Assembly (NCBI GenBank): GCA_031390755.1
Contig: JANMTS010000065.1
Span: 6,163-70,162 of the forward strand
Reading direction: 5' to 3'
From: DATMER01 sp031390755
GTDB lineage: Bacteria > Acidobacteriota > Thermoanaerobaculia > Multivoradales > UBA5704
Length of the DNA stretch: 64,000 nt
Shown here: piece by piece, positions 46,154 to 54,886 of the stretch
Layout: every line of letters starts with the position of its first letter
Position numbering within the stretch: position 1 is the first letter of the stretch
Notes under the pieces: generated by a model
Seen by the model: the letters and a program-made list of their open reading frames with translations, nothing else
Databases searched by the model: none
What the model was told of the DNA's origin: nothing
Made by a program: the position numbers and the translations under genes

Positions 46154-47028
46154 TGGCGAGCTTGGACAAGACCTTGCCCAGGATCGCCTCGTTGCCCCCC
46201 CTCCTCTACGAGCCGCTCGTCCGGCGCGCCCTGGAGGAGGATCTCGGCCGGGCCGGCGACCTCACCAGCGACGCGATCCTCCCGCCGGATCTCCAGGCCG
46301 AGGCCGTGATCGTCGCCCGCAAGGAGGGCCGGATCGCGGGGCTGACCGCCTCCGCGTCCGCCTTCCACATTCTCGATCCCACCGTCGAGGTTGAGGTTCT
46401 CTCCGGCGACGGCCGGGACGCCGAAGCGGGGGAGACCCTGGCCGTGGTGCGAGGCCCGGCGCGCTCGATCCTCACCGGAGAGCGCACGGCCCTGAACCTC
46501 CTGGGCCGACTCTGCGGCGTGGCCACCACCACCCGCAACCTCGTCGCCCTGGTCGCCGAGCACGGCACGCGCATCGTCTGCACCCGCAAGACCACCCCGG
46601 GCCTGCGAGCCCTGGAGAAGTACGCCGTCAAGGCGGGAGGCGGCAGCAATCACCGCTTCGGCCTCGACGACGCCGTGCTGATCAAGGACAACCACGTGGC
46701 CCTGGCCGGAGGCGTCCGCCCCGCGGTGGAGCGCGCCCGCGCCTACGTTGGCCACCTCGTGAAGATCGAGCTGGAGGTCGACTCCCTCGCCCAGCTCCGC
46801 GAAGCCCTGGACCTGGGCGTCGACATCGTCCTGCTCGACAACATGTCTCTCGAAACCCTGAGAGAGGCCGTGAGCCTCGCCAAGGGCAAGGCCCTCACCG
46901 AGGCCTCGGGAGGCATCACCCCCCAGACCGCCCCCGCGGTCGCCGCCACCGGAGTCGACATGATCTCCGTCGGCTGGCTCACCCACAGCTCGCCCTCGCT
47001 CGACGTCGCGCTCGACGTCCGCCTCTGA
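46150..47028 (+). CDS. nadC: Nicotinate-nucleotide pyrophosphorylase (carboxylating)
   Basis: 292 residues from the ATG overlapping the nadB stop; another Met follows directly. Signature residues: EDLGRAGDLTSD, LTGERTALNLLGRLCGVAT, CTRKTTPGLRALEKYAVKAGG, LIKDNH, VEVDSL-like IELEVDSL, and the ASGGI phosphate loop. It converts quinolinate and PRPP to NaMN, completing de novo NAD entry. A GC hairpin (GCCGGCATCCTGCCGGC, about 47059-47075) follows between the convergent genes. Confidence 0.97.
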   Translation: MMASLDKTLPRIASLPPLLYEPLVRRALEEDLGRAGDLTSDAILPPDLQAEAVIVARKEGRIAGLTASASAFHILDPTVEVEVLSGDGRDAEAGETLAVVRGPARSILTGERTALNLLGRLCGVATTTRNLVALVAEHGTRIVCTRKTTPGLRALEKYAVKAGGGSNHRFGLDDAVLIKDNHVALAGGVRPAVERARAYVGHLVKIELEVDSLAQLREALDLGVDIVLLDNMSLETLREAVSLAKGKALTEASGGITPQTAPAVAATGVDMISVGWLTHSSPSLDVALDVRL

Positions 47029-47082
47029 CCGTCCGCTGGAAGAGCCCCGCTGGGAGCGCCGGCATCCTGCCGGCTCTCCTCG

Positions 47083-48069
47083 TCAGCGGTTGCAGTCGGG
47101 TGCCGGCGAACCCTTCTTCAGGACGACGCTGCTTCCCGGCACGGGTTTGCCTTGATCGTCGAAAAAGCCCACGGTCAGGGTTTCCTGGTCCGCTTCGAGC
47201 ACGGTGAACCCGTGCATGCTCTTGGCCCATTGCCTGCACGTTGAGGTTTTCAACGGCCGCAGTTTCGTGCCGCCGCCGCCGGAGACGAAGAACCAGACTC
47301 CGCCCTCCGGCTTGAGCGCCTCCAGGTCGTGGTCGTGCCCGGCAATGTAGACATCGACCTTGTTCTGCTTGAGAACCTCCAGGATTGTGCCCTTCACCTC
47401 GGGAATCACCCCCTGATCCCCGCCATGTTTGCCGTTGGTGTAGATCGGATGATGTCCATAGACCACCTTCCAGGTGGCTTTGCTGGCGGCGAGAGACTCT
47501 TTCAACCACTTCATCTGGGCTGGAACGGAAGGCTGCCCCTTCGCAATGGGATCGGTATCGATGGCGAAGAACTGCACCGGCCCGGCGACATACGTGTAGT
47601 ACGGCTTCGGCAGGCACCAGGTCTGGCTCAGGGACGAGCGTTTCATTTCGGCGGGCGGGCTCGCTGCATCGTAGTAATCATGATTTCCGAGGGTTGCATA
47701 GACCCGGATGCCGAGATCGGAGTACAGGTTCTCCCAGTCGGTCTGCCAGCGTGGATGAGTGTCAGAATTCAGCCCATTCTCGTAAAAGTTGTCTCCCAGG
47801 GTGATGCCGAAGTCATACGGCTTCTGCGCCTCCATCCCGGTCGCGACCCTCTGCTGGGGCGCTTTCCCGGTCCCGAAGTCGCCAAACGCCAGAACTCTCA
47901 GCGTGCCGGAGACGGGAATCTCGGGGATGCCGGGTCCGGCCTGCATCAGTTGCGGGCAGATGTCGCCGGGGACAGGGGGACCAGCGGTTGCCAGAGTCCT
48001 GGACTCGGAACCGGACGAGCCGCAGGACGCGAGCAGGACTGCGAGAACAGTCAGCACGAGCTTTCTCAT
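47083..48069 (-). CDS. Calcineurin-type phosphoesterase lipoprotein
   Basis: 328 residues from the ATG at 48069 (AAGGAGG upstream). A lipobox (TVLAVLLASC) predicts a membrane-anchored lipoprotein outside the cytoplasm, a client for the lnt product. Metallophosphatase motifs: FGDFGTG, GDNFYENG, GNHDYYDA, YGHHPIYTNG and AGHDHDLE. The layout resembles purple-acid/tartrate-resistant acid phosphatase-like enzymes. Substrate is unknown. Convergent with the nad operon. Confidence 0.9.
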   Translation of the reverse strand: MRKLVLTVLAVLLASCGSSGSESRTLATAGPPVPGDICPQLMQAGPGIPEIPVSGTLRVLAFGDFGTGKAPQQRVATGMEAQKPYDFGITLGDNFYENGLNSDTHPRWQTDWENLYSDLGIRVYATLGNHDYYDAASPPAEMKRSSLSQTWCLPKPYYTYVAGPVQFFAIDTDPIAKGQPSVPAQMKWLKESLAASKATWKVVYGHHPIYTNGKHGGDQGVIPEVKGTILEVLKQNKVDVYIAGHDHDLEALKPEGGVWFFVSGGGGTKLRPLKTSTCRQWAKSMHGFTVLEADQETLTVGFFDDQGKPVPGSSVVLKKGSPAPDCNR

Positions 48070-48268
48070 GGACAGAAACCTCCTTGGGCCAGGTAGACGG
48101 ACAACATCCGCCGAGTCCCTTCCGTTGAGTCGACCTTCAGGGTTTTGACCACCAATCAGGTTCGGCGCGGATACCATAGGCTGTCCTCCCGGCCGATGGC
48201 AACGTGCATTCCGCGTCCTGCCGGGAGAAGCAGCTCCATTCGGCCATTCAACTCCATCCGAGGTGACC

Positions 48269-48853
48269 ATGGACGTAGACAAGGCGATTGAGACCCAGCT
48301 CAAGAACATCCAGACGAAGACCGGGAAGTCGCTGGACGAGCTGTTCGGCCTGATCCGGCAGACCGGACTCCAGAAGCACGGCGAGATGCGCGACTGGCTC
48401 AAGACGAACCTGGGCCTGGGGCACGGGGATGCCAACACCCTCGTCCACGCCTACACGAAGGCTAGCATCGCCGGCACCGCCGCCGCGGCACCGGCCGGGG
48501 ACACGGCGCCCTCCGCCGACGTGCTGGACGAGATCTACTCGGGACCGAAAGCGGCTCTCCGTCCGATCCACGACCGGCTCATGGCCGAGATCAATGCCTT
48601 TGGCCCCTTCGAAATCGCCCCCAAGAAGGGCTACGTCAGCCTGCGCCGCAAGAAGCAGTTTGCGATGATCGGACCGGCCACGAAGACCCGCGTCGAGGTC
48701 GGCCTGAACATGAAGGGCGTCGACGGAACCTCCCGCCTTCTGGCCCAGCCCGCCGGAGGCATGTGCCAGTACAAGGTGAACGTCACCGGCGCCGCCGAGG
48801 TGGACCCCGAGCTGATCGCCTGGATCCGGCAGGCGTATGAGGGAGCCGGGTAG
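48269..48853 (+). CDS. DUF4287/DUF5655 domain protein
   Basis: 194 residues from the ATG at 48269 (GAGGTGA just upstream). Residues 1-65 match DUF4287 (TQLKNIQTKTGKSLDELFGL, HGEMRDWLKTNLGLGHGDAN). A short Ala/Pro linker leads to DUF5655 (PIHDRLMAEINAFGPFEIAP...SLRRKKQFAMIGPATKTRVEVGLN). Both are common in small cytoplasmic proteins; no biochemical function is established that I know of. The 3' part recurs in broken form at 52103-52494. After its TAG the same frame stays open through the 21-bp array. Confidence 0.88.
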   Translation: MDVDKAIETQLKNIQTKTGKSLDELFGLIRQTGLQKHGEMRDWLKTNLGLGHGDANTLVHAYTKASIAGTAAAAPAGDTAPSADVLDEIYSGPKAALRPIHDRLMAEINAFGPFEIAPKKGYVSLRRKKQFAMIGPATKTRVEVGLNMKGVDGTSRLLAQPAGGMCQYKVNVTGAAEVDPELIAWIRQAYEGAG

Positions 48854-48883
48854 GGGGGCTTCGCAGGGCCGGGGAAAGGGGCT

Positions 48884-49408
48884 TTCCCCCGATCCGGCAT
48901 CAACCCGGAAGAATTCGGCGTGAACGCGAAAGCATCCGTCGTGAACGCGGAAGCGTCTCGCCGGACTGCCATTCCAGAAGGAAACGGCATCCGGGAAAGA
49001 TGGAACGGCCGCCCCGTCAGGCGGGATACGGCTCAGGCAAAAGGAACGAGATCTTGGGGGAGTGGGACGAGCCCCAGGGTATCGCACCGGCCCGTCATTC
49101 CATCCGCCCGGGCCTCCATACCTTCTGGAATCACCGCCATGCCTTTTGGAATGGCGCCTCGGGTATCGACCCGAGCGGCCATTCCATCGGGTATGGCTCC
49201 CATTCCCGTTTCCCGAGCCCCCATACCTTTTGGGATGGGCGCCATTCCATCGGGAATGGCGCCTCGGGTAAAGGGGATGGCCGTCCGGGAATCGGGGATG
49301 ACGGTCATTCCATCGGGAATAGACGTTCATCCATCGGGGATGGGAGCGCTAGAATGCGGTACGACACCCGTTCCCGAAGGGAGCGACAGCGCCATGATCC
49401 GAGGTGGG
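48884..49408. repeat. Degenerate 21-bp repeat array, 25 units in strict phase
   Basis: From 48884 to 49408 the sequence keeps an exact 21-base period with no indels, although units vary. The best-conserved type is GCCATTCCATCGGGAATGGC (49241-49260), an inverted repeat CCATTCC/GGAATGG; others alternate such as CCTCGGGTAAAGGGGATGGC. The first units are a different type (GAACGCGAAAGCATCCGTC). Read in the frame of the preceding gene it is open and gives 7-residue repeats such as IPSGMAP; the other strand gives similar repeats because units are palindromic. It joins an Rpn-like C-terminal tail at 49424. Real translation is doubtful. This fills most of the 730-base gap. Confidence 0.85.
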
Positions 49409-49423
49409 AGGGGGGGGCCACCG

Positions 49424-49459
49424 ACTTCGGTCGCCGCGGTTGTCGACGATCCGAACTGA
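49424..49459 (+). pseudogene. C-terminal tail remnant of a further Rpn-like copy
   Basis: Reads SVAAVVDDPN then stop, against SSVAAVLDDPN at the end of each of the three Rpn-like copies downstream, and is followed by the same GAGCGTTTCG intergenic sequence. It shows that a fourth tandem unit once lay here, its body now replaced by the 21-bp array. Confidence 0.75.
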
Positions 49460-49585
49460 GCGTTTCGCCCCCCAGCCGGCTCTCTCGGTCCCTTTGTGTT
49501 TCCGCCGCCAGGAATCTTTCCTCGGGCAGTTTGCGGCGATCGGGCATCTTTACTCGCTTTCCGCAAGTATGAGAGGATCGCCGCC

Positions 49586-50506
49586 ATGCCCTCCATGGCG
49601 CACGAAATCCTCGTGGATCTGTTCAAGAACCGTCCTTCGCTCGCCGCCGAGATCCTGGTCGAGGTGCTCGGGGTGTCGCTTCCGGACTACACCGAAGCCC
49701 GCATCGTCTCGGCTGACCTGAGCGAGATCCAACCGGCCGAGTACCGCGCCGATGCCGTGGTCGTGCTTCTGGACGGTGACGTCTCTGTCCGCGTGATCAT
49801 CGTCGAGGTCCAACTGGCGCCGGACCCTCGAAAGCGGATGAGCTGGCCTGCCTATGTGACGGTCTCCCGGGCCATTCACGGCTGCCCGGCGACCCTCCTC
49901 GTCGTCGCGCCGGACCCGGTCGTCGCCGGATGGTGTGCGGAAGCTATCGAAACCGGCACTCCCGGCTTTGTGCTGCGTCCGCCCGTCCTGCGGCGCACCG
50001 CTGTGCCGGTCGTGACGGACCTCGCGGAGGCGTCCCGCCGTCCCGAGCTCGGCGTGCTCTCGGTCATGGCGCACGGCGATTCCGAGCAGGGAGCGACGAT
50101 CGCCGCAGCGGTGTTGCCCGCGATTCGGGATCTCGATGAGGACCGGGCGAGGTTCTACTACGACCTCGTATACAATTCCATGAACGACGCGGCCCGCCGC
50201 GCGTTGGAGGAGACGATGAAGGGTTACGAATACCAGAGCGATTTCGCGAAGAAGTACGTTGCCCAGGGGCGCAACGAGGGACGCAACGAAGGGCTTACGG
50301 AAGGGCTTACGGAAGGACTTACCAAGGGCCGCACCCAAGAGGCGGCGCGCAATCTTCTGGCGGTCCTTCGGGTTCGCGGGATCGCGGTTCCGGACACGGT
50401 CCGCGAGCGCATCCTGGCCCAGAAGGATCCGGAGCGACTGGAGCGCTGGCTGGAGAAGGCCGCGGTGGCGTCTTCGGTCGCCGCGGTTCTCGACGATCCG
50501 AACTGA
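49586..50506 (+). CDS. Rpn/PD-(D/E)XK nuclease-family protein, intact copy
   Basis: 306 residues from the ATG at 49586 (GAGAGGA upstream). The N-terminal core has DAVVVLLDGDVSVRVIIVEVQ, with the D...ExQ pattern of PD-(D/E)XK nucleases, and the whole resembles Rpn/DUF4351-type recombination-promoting nucleases. Residues about 215-250 end in a 12-base repeated tract (EGRNEGLTEGLTEGL). The C-terminal helix (AVPDTVRERILAQKDPERLERWLEKA) is typical. First and only complete member of three tandem copies. Probably a nuclease that aids recombination or a domesticated transposase relative. Confidence 0.82.
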   Translation: MPSMAHEILVDLFKNRPSLAAEILVEVLGVSLPDYTEARIVSADLSEIQPAEYRADAVVVLLDGDVSVRVIIVEVQLAPDPRKRMSWPAYVTVSRAIHGCPATLLVVAPDPVVAGWCAEAIETGTPGFVLRPPVLRRTAVPVVTDLAEASRRPELGVLSVMAHGDSEQGATIAAAVLPAIRDLDEDRARFYYDLVYNSMNDAARRALEETMKGYEYQSDFAKKYVAQGRNEGRNEGLTEGLTEGLTKGRTQEAARNLLAVLRVRGIAVPDTVRERILAQKDPERLERWLEKAAVASSVAAVLDDPN

Positions 50507-50632
50507 GCGTTTCGACCTCCAGCCGGCTCTCTCGGCCCCTTTGTGTTTCCGCCGCCGGGAATCTTTCCTCGGGAGGCTTGCGAGAATCGGGCATCTTTAC
50601 TCGCTTTCCGCAAGTATGGGAAGATGGCCGCT

Positions 50633-51231
50633 ATGCCCTCCATGGCGCACGAAATCCTCGTGGATCTCTTCAAGAACCGCCCTTCGCTCGCCGCCGAGAT
50701 CCTGGCCGAGGTGCTCGGGGTGTCGCTTCCGGACTACACGGAAGCCCGCATCGTCTCGGCTGACCTGAGCGAGATCCAACCCGCCGAGTACCGCGCCGAT
50801 GCCGTGGTCGTGCTTCTGGACGGTGAGGTCTCCGTCCGCGTGATCATCGTCGAGGTCCAACTGGCGCCGGACCCTCGAAAGCGGATGAGCTGGCCTGCCT
50901 ATGTGACGGTCTCCCGGGCCCTTCACGGCTGCCCGGCGCGTTGGAGGAGACGATGAAGGGTTACGAATACCAGAGCGATTTCGCGAAGAAGTACGTTGCC
51001 CAGGGGCGCACCGAGGGACGTAACGAGGGACGTAACGAGGGACGCGCAGAGGGACGCACCGAAGAGGCGGCGCGCAATCTTCTGACGGTTCTTCGGGTTC
51101 GCGGGATCGCGGTTCCGGACGCCGTGCGCGAGCGCATCCTGGCCCAGAAGGATCCGGAGCGCTTGGAGCGCTGGCTGGAGAAGGCCGCCGTGGCGTCTTC
51201 GGTTGCCGCGGTTCTCGACGATCCGAACTGA
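50633..51231 (+). pseudogene. Rpn-like copy 2 with 310-bp internal deletion (split frame)
   Basis: The N-terminal part (50633-50956, 107 residues) keeps the ExQ nuclease motif, then a deletion joins residue about 103 to the C-terminal region one base out of frame. The N-part stop TGA overlaps an ATG at 50953 as ATGA, with GGAGGAG upstream, and the C-terminal part (50953-51231, 92 residues, MKGYEYQSDFAKKYVAQGRT onward) is open. Both halves could therefore be made by coupled translation. Whether this is a dead gene or a working split protein is open. Confidence 0.8.
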
Positions 51232-51357
51232 GCGTTTCGCCCCCCAGCAGGCTCTCTCGGCCCCTTTGTGTTTCCGCCGCCAGGAATCTTTCCTCGGGAG
51301 GCTTGCGAGAATCGGGCATCTTTACTCGCTTTCCGCAAGTATGGGAAGATGGCCGCC

Positions 51358-51970
51358 ATGCCCTCCATGGCGCACGAAATCCTCGTGGATCTGTTCAAGA
51401 ACCGCCCTTCGCTCGCCGCCGAGATCCTGGCCGAGGTGCTCGGGGTGTCGCTTCCGGAATACACGGAAGCCCGCATCGTCTCGGCCGACCTGAGCGAGAT
51501 CCAACCCGCCGAGTACCGCGCCGATGCCGTGGTCGTGCTTCTGGACGGTGAGGTCTCTGTCCGCGTGATCATCGTCGAGGTCCAACTGGCGCCGGACCCT
51601 CGAAAGCGGATGAGCTGGCCTGCCTATGTGACGGTCTCCCGGGCCCTTCACGGCGGCCCGCCGCGCGTTGGAGGAGACGATGAAGGGTTACGAATACCAG
51701 AGCGATTTCGCGAAGAAATACGTTGCCCAGGGTCGCACCGAGGGACGCACCGAGGGACGTAACGAGGGACGTAACGAGGGACGCGCAGAGGGACGCACCG
51801 AAGAGGCGGCGCGCAATCTTCTGACGGTTCTTCGGGTTCGCGGGATCGCGGTTCCGGACGCCGTCCGCGAGCGCATCCTGGCCCAGAAGGATCCGGAGCG
51901 GCTGGAGCGCTGGCTGGAGAAGGCCGCCGTGGCGTCTTCGGTCGCCGCGGTACTCGACGATCCGAACTGA
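51358..51970 (+). pseudogene. Rpn-like copy 3 with 308-bp internal deletion
   Basis: The N-terminal part (51358-51762) keeps the ExQ motif through VTVSRALHGG, then runs out of frame. The C-terminal part is open from an ATG at 51680 with GGAGGAG before it (96 residues). The deletion removes the same segment as in copy 2 but with junctions differing by two bases, so the frames differ. The 12-base EGRT/EGRN tract has one more unit than copy 2. Confidence 0.8.
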
Positions 51971-52102
51971 GCGTTTCGACCCCCCCTCGGCTCTCCTGAG
52001 CGCATCGTCAACGTACACTGCGTTCAGGCCGACCAGCCCCGGCCAAGAAGGGCCTAAAGCCTCCGCGGTCACGAAGGTAGGTCGGGTTCCTCGTTCTCGT
52101 TC

Positions 52103-52494
52103 ACGCCCATACGAAGGCCTCGACAGCCACCGCGGCACCGGCCGGGGACGCGGCGCCCTCCGCCGACGTGCTGGACGAGATATACGCCGGCCCCAAGGCC
52201 GCTCTCCGTCCGATCCACGACCGGCTCATGGCCGAGATCGACGCCTTCGGTCCGTTCGAGGTCGCTCCCAAGAAGGGTCAGCCTGCGGCGGAAGAAGAGT
52301 TCGCGATGATCGGACCGGCCACGAAGACGCGCGTCGAAGTCGGGCTGAACATGAAGGGCGTCGAAGGAACCTCCCGTCTCCTGGCCCAAGCCGCGGGAGG
52401 CATGTGCCAGTACAAGGTGAACGTCACGGACGCCAGCGAGGTCGACTCGGAGCTGATCGCCTGGATACGGCAGGCGTACGAGGGAGCCGGATAG
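52103..52494 (+). pseudogene. Truncated DUF5655 copy
   Basis: Matches the 3' two-thirds of the gene at 48269-48853 from HAYTKAS onward at high nucleotide identity, lacking DUF4287. The open part from a GTG at 52168 reads VLDEIYAGPKAALRPIHDRL. Near 52280 the SLRRKKQF segment is altered to QPAAEEEF by compensating small indels. It has no obvious SD. Together with the intact gene it brackets the Rpn triplication. Confidence 0.8.
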
Positions 52495-52582
52495 ACCAGC
52501 CTCGCGACAGCGGCATACCGGGCGCCCTAAAAAGTGACGTGAAGTCGTTACCAATTTTGGCCAAGATCCCACGGATAAGGGA

Positions 52583-53590
52583 CTACTTCGCCACTGCCAG
52601 GATCCGTTCGATCGCCTTGGAGTCCGCCGGCAGCAGGCCGGCGGCGGGGAGGCGGGGGACCAGCTTCGCCCAGCGCGGCTCGCGGGCGAACACGTCCTTG
52701 AACAGCGGCAAGGCCTTGTCCTCCTGGCCCGCCACGAAGAGCGTGACCGCCTGCCAGAAGGGCAGCTCCGCGATCTCCGGCGCCATCGCCGTCGCCTTCG
52801 TGTAGTGGCCGAGCGCCGCCGCGAAGTCGTTCTTCGCCACGGCCTCGTCGCCCAGGTTCATCTCCTGATACGCCCGATGGAGTCCGAGCAGCCGCCGCAG
52901 CTCGATCAGCGGCGCGGGGTTGTCGTCCACCCGCAGATCGACGATGCCGTCGTTCCAGGGCTCGCCGCTCGACCTGCCCTTCACCACGATCAGCGCCGCG
53001 CTCTGGCGCCCGCGGATGTCGCCGCCCTCGGCCTCGGCCGCGTCGAGCGCGGCGAGCAGGCGGTCCGCGAGATCGCCCTTGGCGGCTTCGAACGCGCGCG
53101 CCATGGCCGGCCAGACCGTCGCCTTGTCCATCAGGTTCGCCTGCACGGAATACCCGCCGGAATAGCCGCCGCCGGTCTGGTGGCCGGCCGCCGCAATGCA
53201 CTTCGGACCGGTCCACGCCGCGGCGCGCCCCTGCGCGTCCACCATCGCCACCTGCCGCACGTCCTTCTGGGGATCCTGGGCCAGCAGCAGGTCCAGCGCC
53301 TCCTGCGCGGACTTGCCCTTCCGCATCAGCTCCAGACCCTTCGGGCCGTAGTCCACCTTCACGAACGACTGCGTGGCCACGGCTCCGACCCCGGCCTCGG
53401 CCCAGGGCACGCTCGGCCCCACCTGGAACCAGTGGCTCTGGACCGCCACGCCGAAGTCGCCCGTCGCCGGATCGCGGGCCACGATGGAGTAGGTGTGCGC
53501 GAGGGGATCGGACGCCTCGGCGCCCGTCGAGGTCAGCAGGATCAGGACGATCAGGGCGGTGAGCCAGGTGGAGCGGGGCATGCGGGCCAT
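52583..53590 (-). CDS. Secreted DUF1028 protein (Ntn-hydrolase fold)
   Basis: 335 residues from the ATG at 53590 (GAGAGGAAG upstream). A signal peptide (STWLTALIVLILLTSTGAEA) precedes the DUF1028 domain: HTYSIVARDPATGDFGVAVQSHWFQVG, GAVATQSFV, DPQKDVRQVAMVDAQGRAAAWTG and the GYSVQANLM block. The C-terminal 100 residues are TPR-like. DUF1028 has an Ntn-hydrolase-like fold with unproved amidase function. Probably periplasmic. Confidence 0.88.
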   Translation of the reverse strand: MARMPRSTWLTALIVLILLTSTGAEASDPLAHTYSIVARDPATGDFGVAVQSHWFQVGPSVPWAEAGVGAVATQSFVKVDYGPKGLELMRKGKSAQEALDLLLAQDPQKDVRQVAMVDAQGRAAAWTGPKCIAAAGHQTGGGYSGGYSVQANLMDKATVWPAMARAFEAAKGDLADRLLAALDAAEAEGGDIRGRQSAALIVVKGRSSGEPWNDGIVDLRVDDNPAPLIELRRLLGLHRAYQEMNLGDEAVAKNDFAAALGHYTKATAMAPEIAELPFWQAVTLFVAGQEDKALPLFKDVFAREPRWAKLVPRLPAAGLLPADSKAIERILAVAK

Positions 53591-53815
53591 GGGTCTCTTC
53601 CTCTCGGTTCCGTGTGGGATTCCGGTCGACGGTTGCGGGAGCGTTTCAGAAAATCCGCGGCGTAGCAACCGCCAGATGCGGCCGAAGATGCGGACAGATT
53701 GGCGCAGATGTTGGCACCAAAGGCCTTCCCGGCTTATGATTCCTTGGCTATCGGGAAAAAGTCGGCTCAGGCTCGCGGGTGGTCCGCGCTAGGTCCGCTT
53801 CCCAGCGTACGCTCA

Positions 53816-54865
53816 ATGGCTCTCGACGCTTCCAATCGCCGGCAGCAAGGCCGGACCCTCTCGCCGCGCGCGCTCGGCGCCGCCATCGGCATCGGCGGCA
53901 GCCTCGCCGGGGGCCTCCTCGGGTTGGCCTCGTTCACCGCGCTCGGGCGGGAATCCCCCATCCCCGGCATCGTCCTGGGGACGTGCCTGCTCCTGGCCTG
54001 GGGGCTTGCCGTGGCCTTCGGCATGGCCGCCGCCGCCCGGCAGCGCGCCTCCCGGAGCGGCGAGGAACGCCGCCGTCTCGAAGCCGAGCTGGCCGAGCTG
54101 ACGGAGCGCGCCCGCCTCGCCGACTCCCTGAGCCGCGAGGTCAACGACTACCGGCGGCTCTTCGAAACCGCCGACCCGGTTCCGCCCAGGACCGCTTCCC
54201 CAATACGGAACGAAATACCTGCCGCGCCGGACGGGATGGCGCCCAGGGGGGTGCCGGCGGCCGCCGTCGCGACCCCGAAGATGCCGGTGCCGCGGCCCGC
54301 AGCCAGGCCGCCGCTGGAGGATTCCGGCTCCCACGCGCTCCGCGATCCGCTCACCGGCCTCTTCCATCACCGGTACTTCGAGTCCTGCCTCGGGCGCGAG
54401 ATCCACCGCATGGAGCGGCGCAACATGAGCCTCGGCATCCTCCTGCTGGAGGTCGACGCCTTCGACGCCTTCCAGAAGGCCGAGGGCCAGGAGAACGCTG
54501 AGACCCTGCTCCGCACCCTGGCCGAGCTGCTGAAGCGCCGGGTGCGCGGCGGCGACGTCGCCTGCTACAACGGCCAGGGGGAGTTCGGGCTGCTGCTGCC
54601 GGAAGCCCCCCTCGAAGGCGTCCGCGCCCGCGCCGAGCAGCTCCGCGCCGCGGTCAAGGAGCTGCGCGCCCGCGGCGGCGACGACGCTCCGGCCAGCTTC
54701 ACCCTGTCGCTCGGCGTCGCCGCCTACCCGGACAGCGGCCTCGCCTTCGACAAGATCCAGCGCGCCCTGCGCAGCGCCCTGGAGCAGTCCCGCCGGGAGG
54801 GCGGCGACCGCGTCTCCATCGCCCCCGCGGCCGTGCTCGACCGCCGCCTGATGCTTCCGGACTGA
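53816..54865 (+). CDS. Membrane GGDEF-domain protein with degenerate active site
   Basis: 349 residues from the ATG at 53816, which lacks a clear SD; an upstream in-frame start at 53699 is possible. Two membrane helices (about 18-65), a coiled coil (EERRRLEAELAELTERARLAD), a Pro/Ala-rich stretch and a C-terminal GGDEF domain (DPLTGLFHHRYFESCL...). The signature reads GQGEF instead of GGDEF, losing the second Gly and the metal-binding Asp/Glu at position three, so cyclase activity is unlikely. No RxxD I-site is obvious. It may act by protein contact. Confidence 0.85.
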   Translation: MALDASNRRQQGRTLSPRALGAAIGIGGSLAGGLLGLASFTALGRESPIPGIVLGTCLLLAWGLAVAFGMAAAARQRASRSGEERRRLEAELAELTERARLADSLSREVNDYRRLFETADPVPPRTASPIRNEIPAAPDGMAPRGVPAAAVATPKMPVPRPAARPPLEDSGSHALRDPLTGLFHHRYFESCLGREIHRMERRNMSLGILLLEVDAFDAFQKAEGQENAETLLRTLAELLKRRVRGGDVACYNGQGEFGLLLPEAPLEGVRARAEQLRAAVKELRARGGDDAPASFTLSLGVAAYPDSGLAFDKIQRALRSALEQSRREGGDRVSIAPAAVLDRRLMLPD

Positions 54866-54886
54866 GCTCTGGCGCCCTCGCCCCGC

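Larger units (their letters stand above)
49459..51975. repeat. Tandem triplication of an Rpn-like gene unit
   Basis: Three direct copies start at about 49460, 50507 and 51232, each beginning with the same GAGCGTTTCG...CTCTCTCGG...CTTTACTCGC leader and ending GACGATCCGAACTGA. Copy lengths are about 1047, 725 and 739 bases; copies two and three lack about 310 internal bases. Leaders and coding ends are nearly identical, so the duplication is recent. Confidence 0.92.

Noticed and set aside
48920..49459. 179-residue protein in the 21-bp array
   Set aside because: Start is a GTG without SD, both strands give similar repeats because of palindromes; kept as repeat with the open frame noted.
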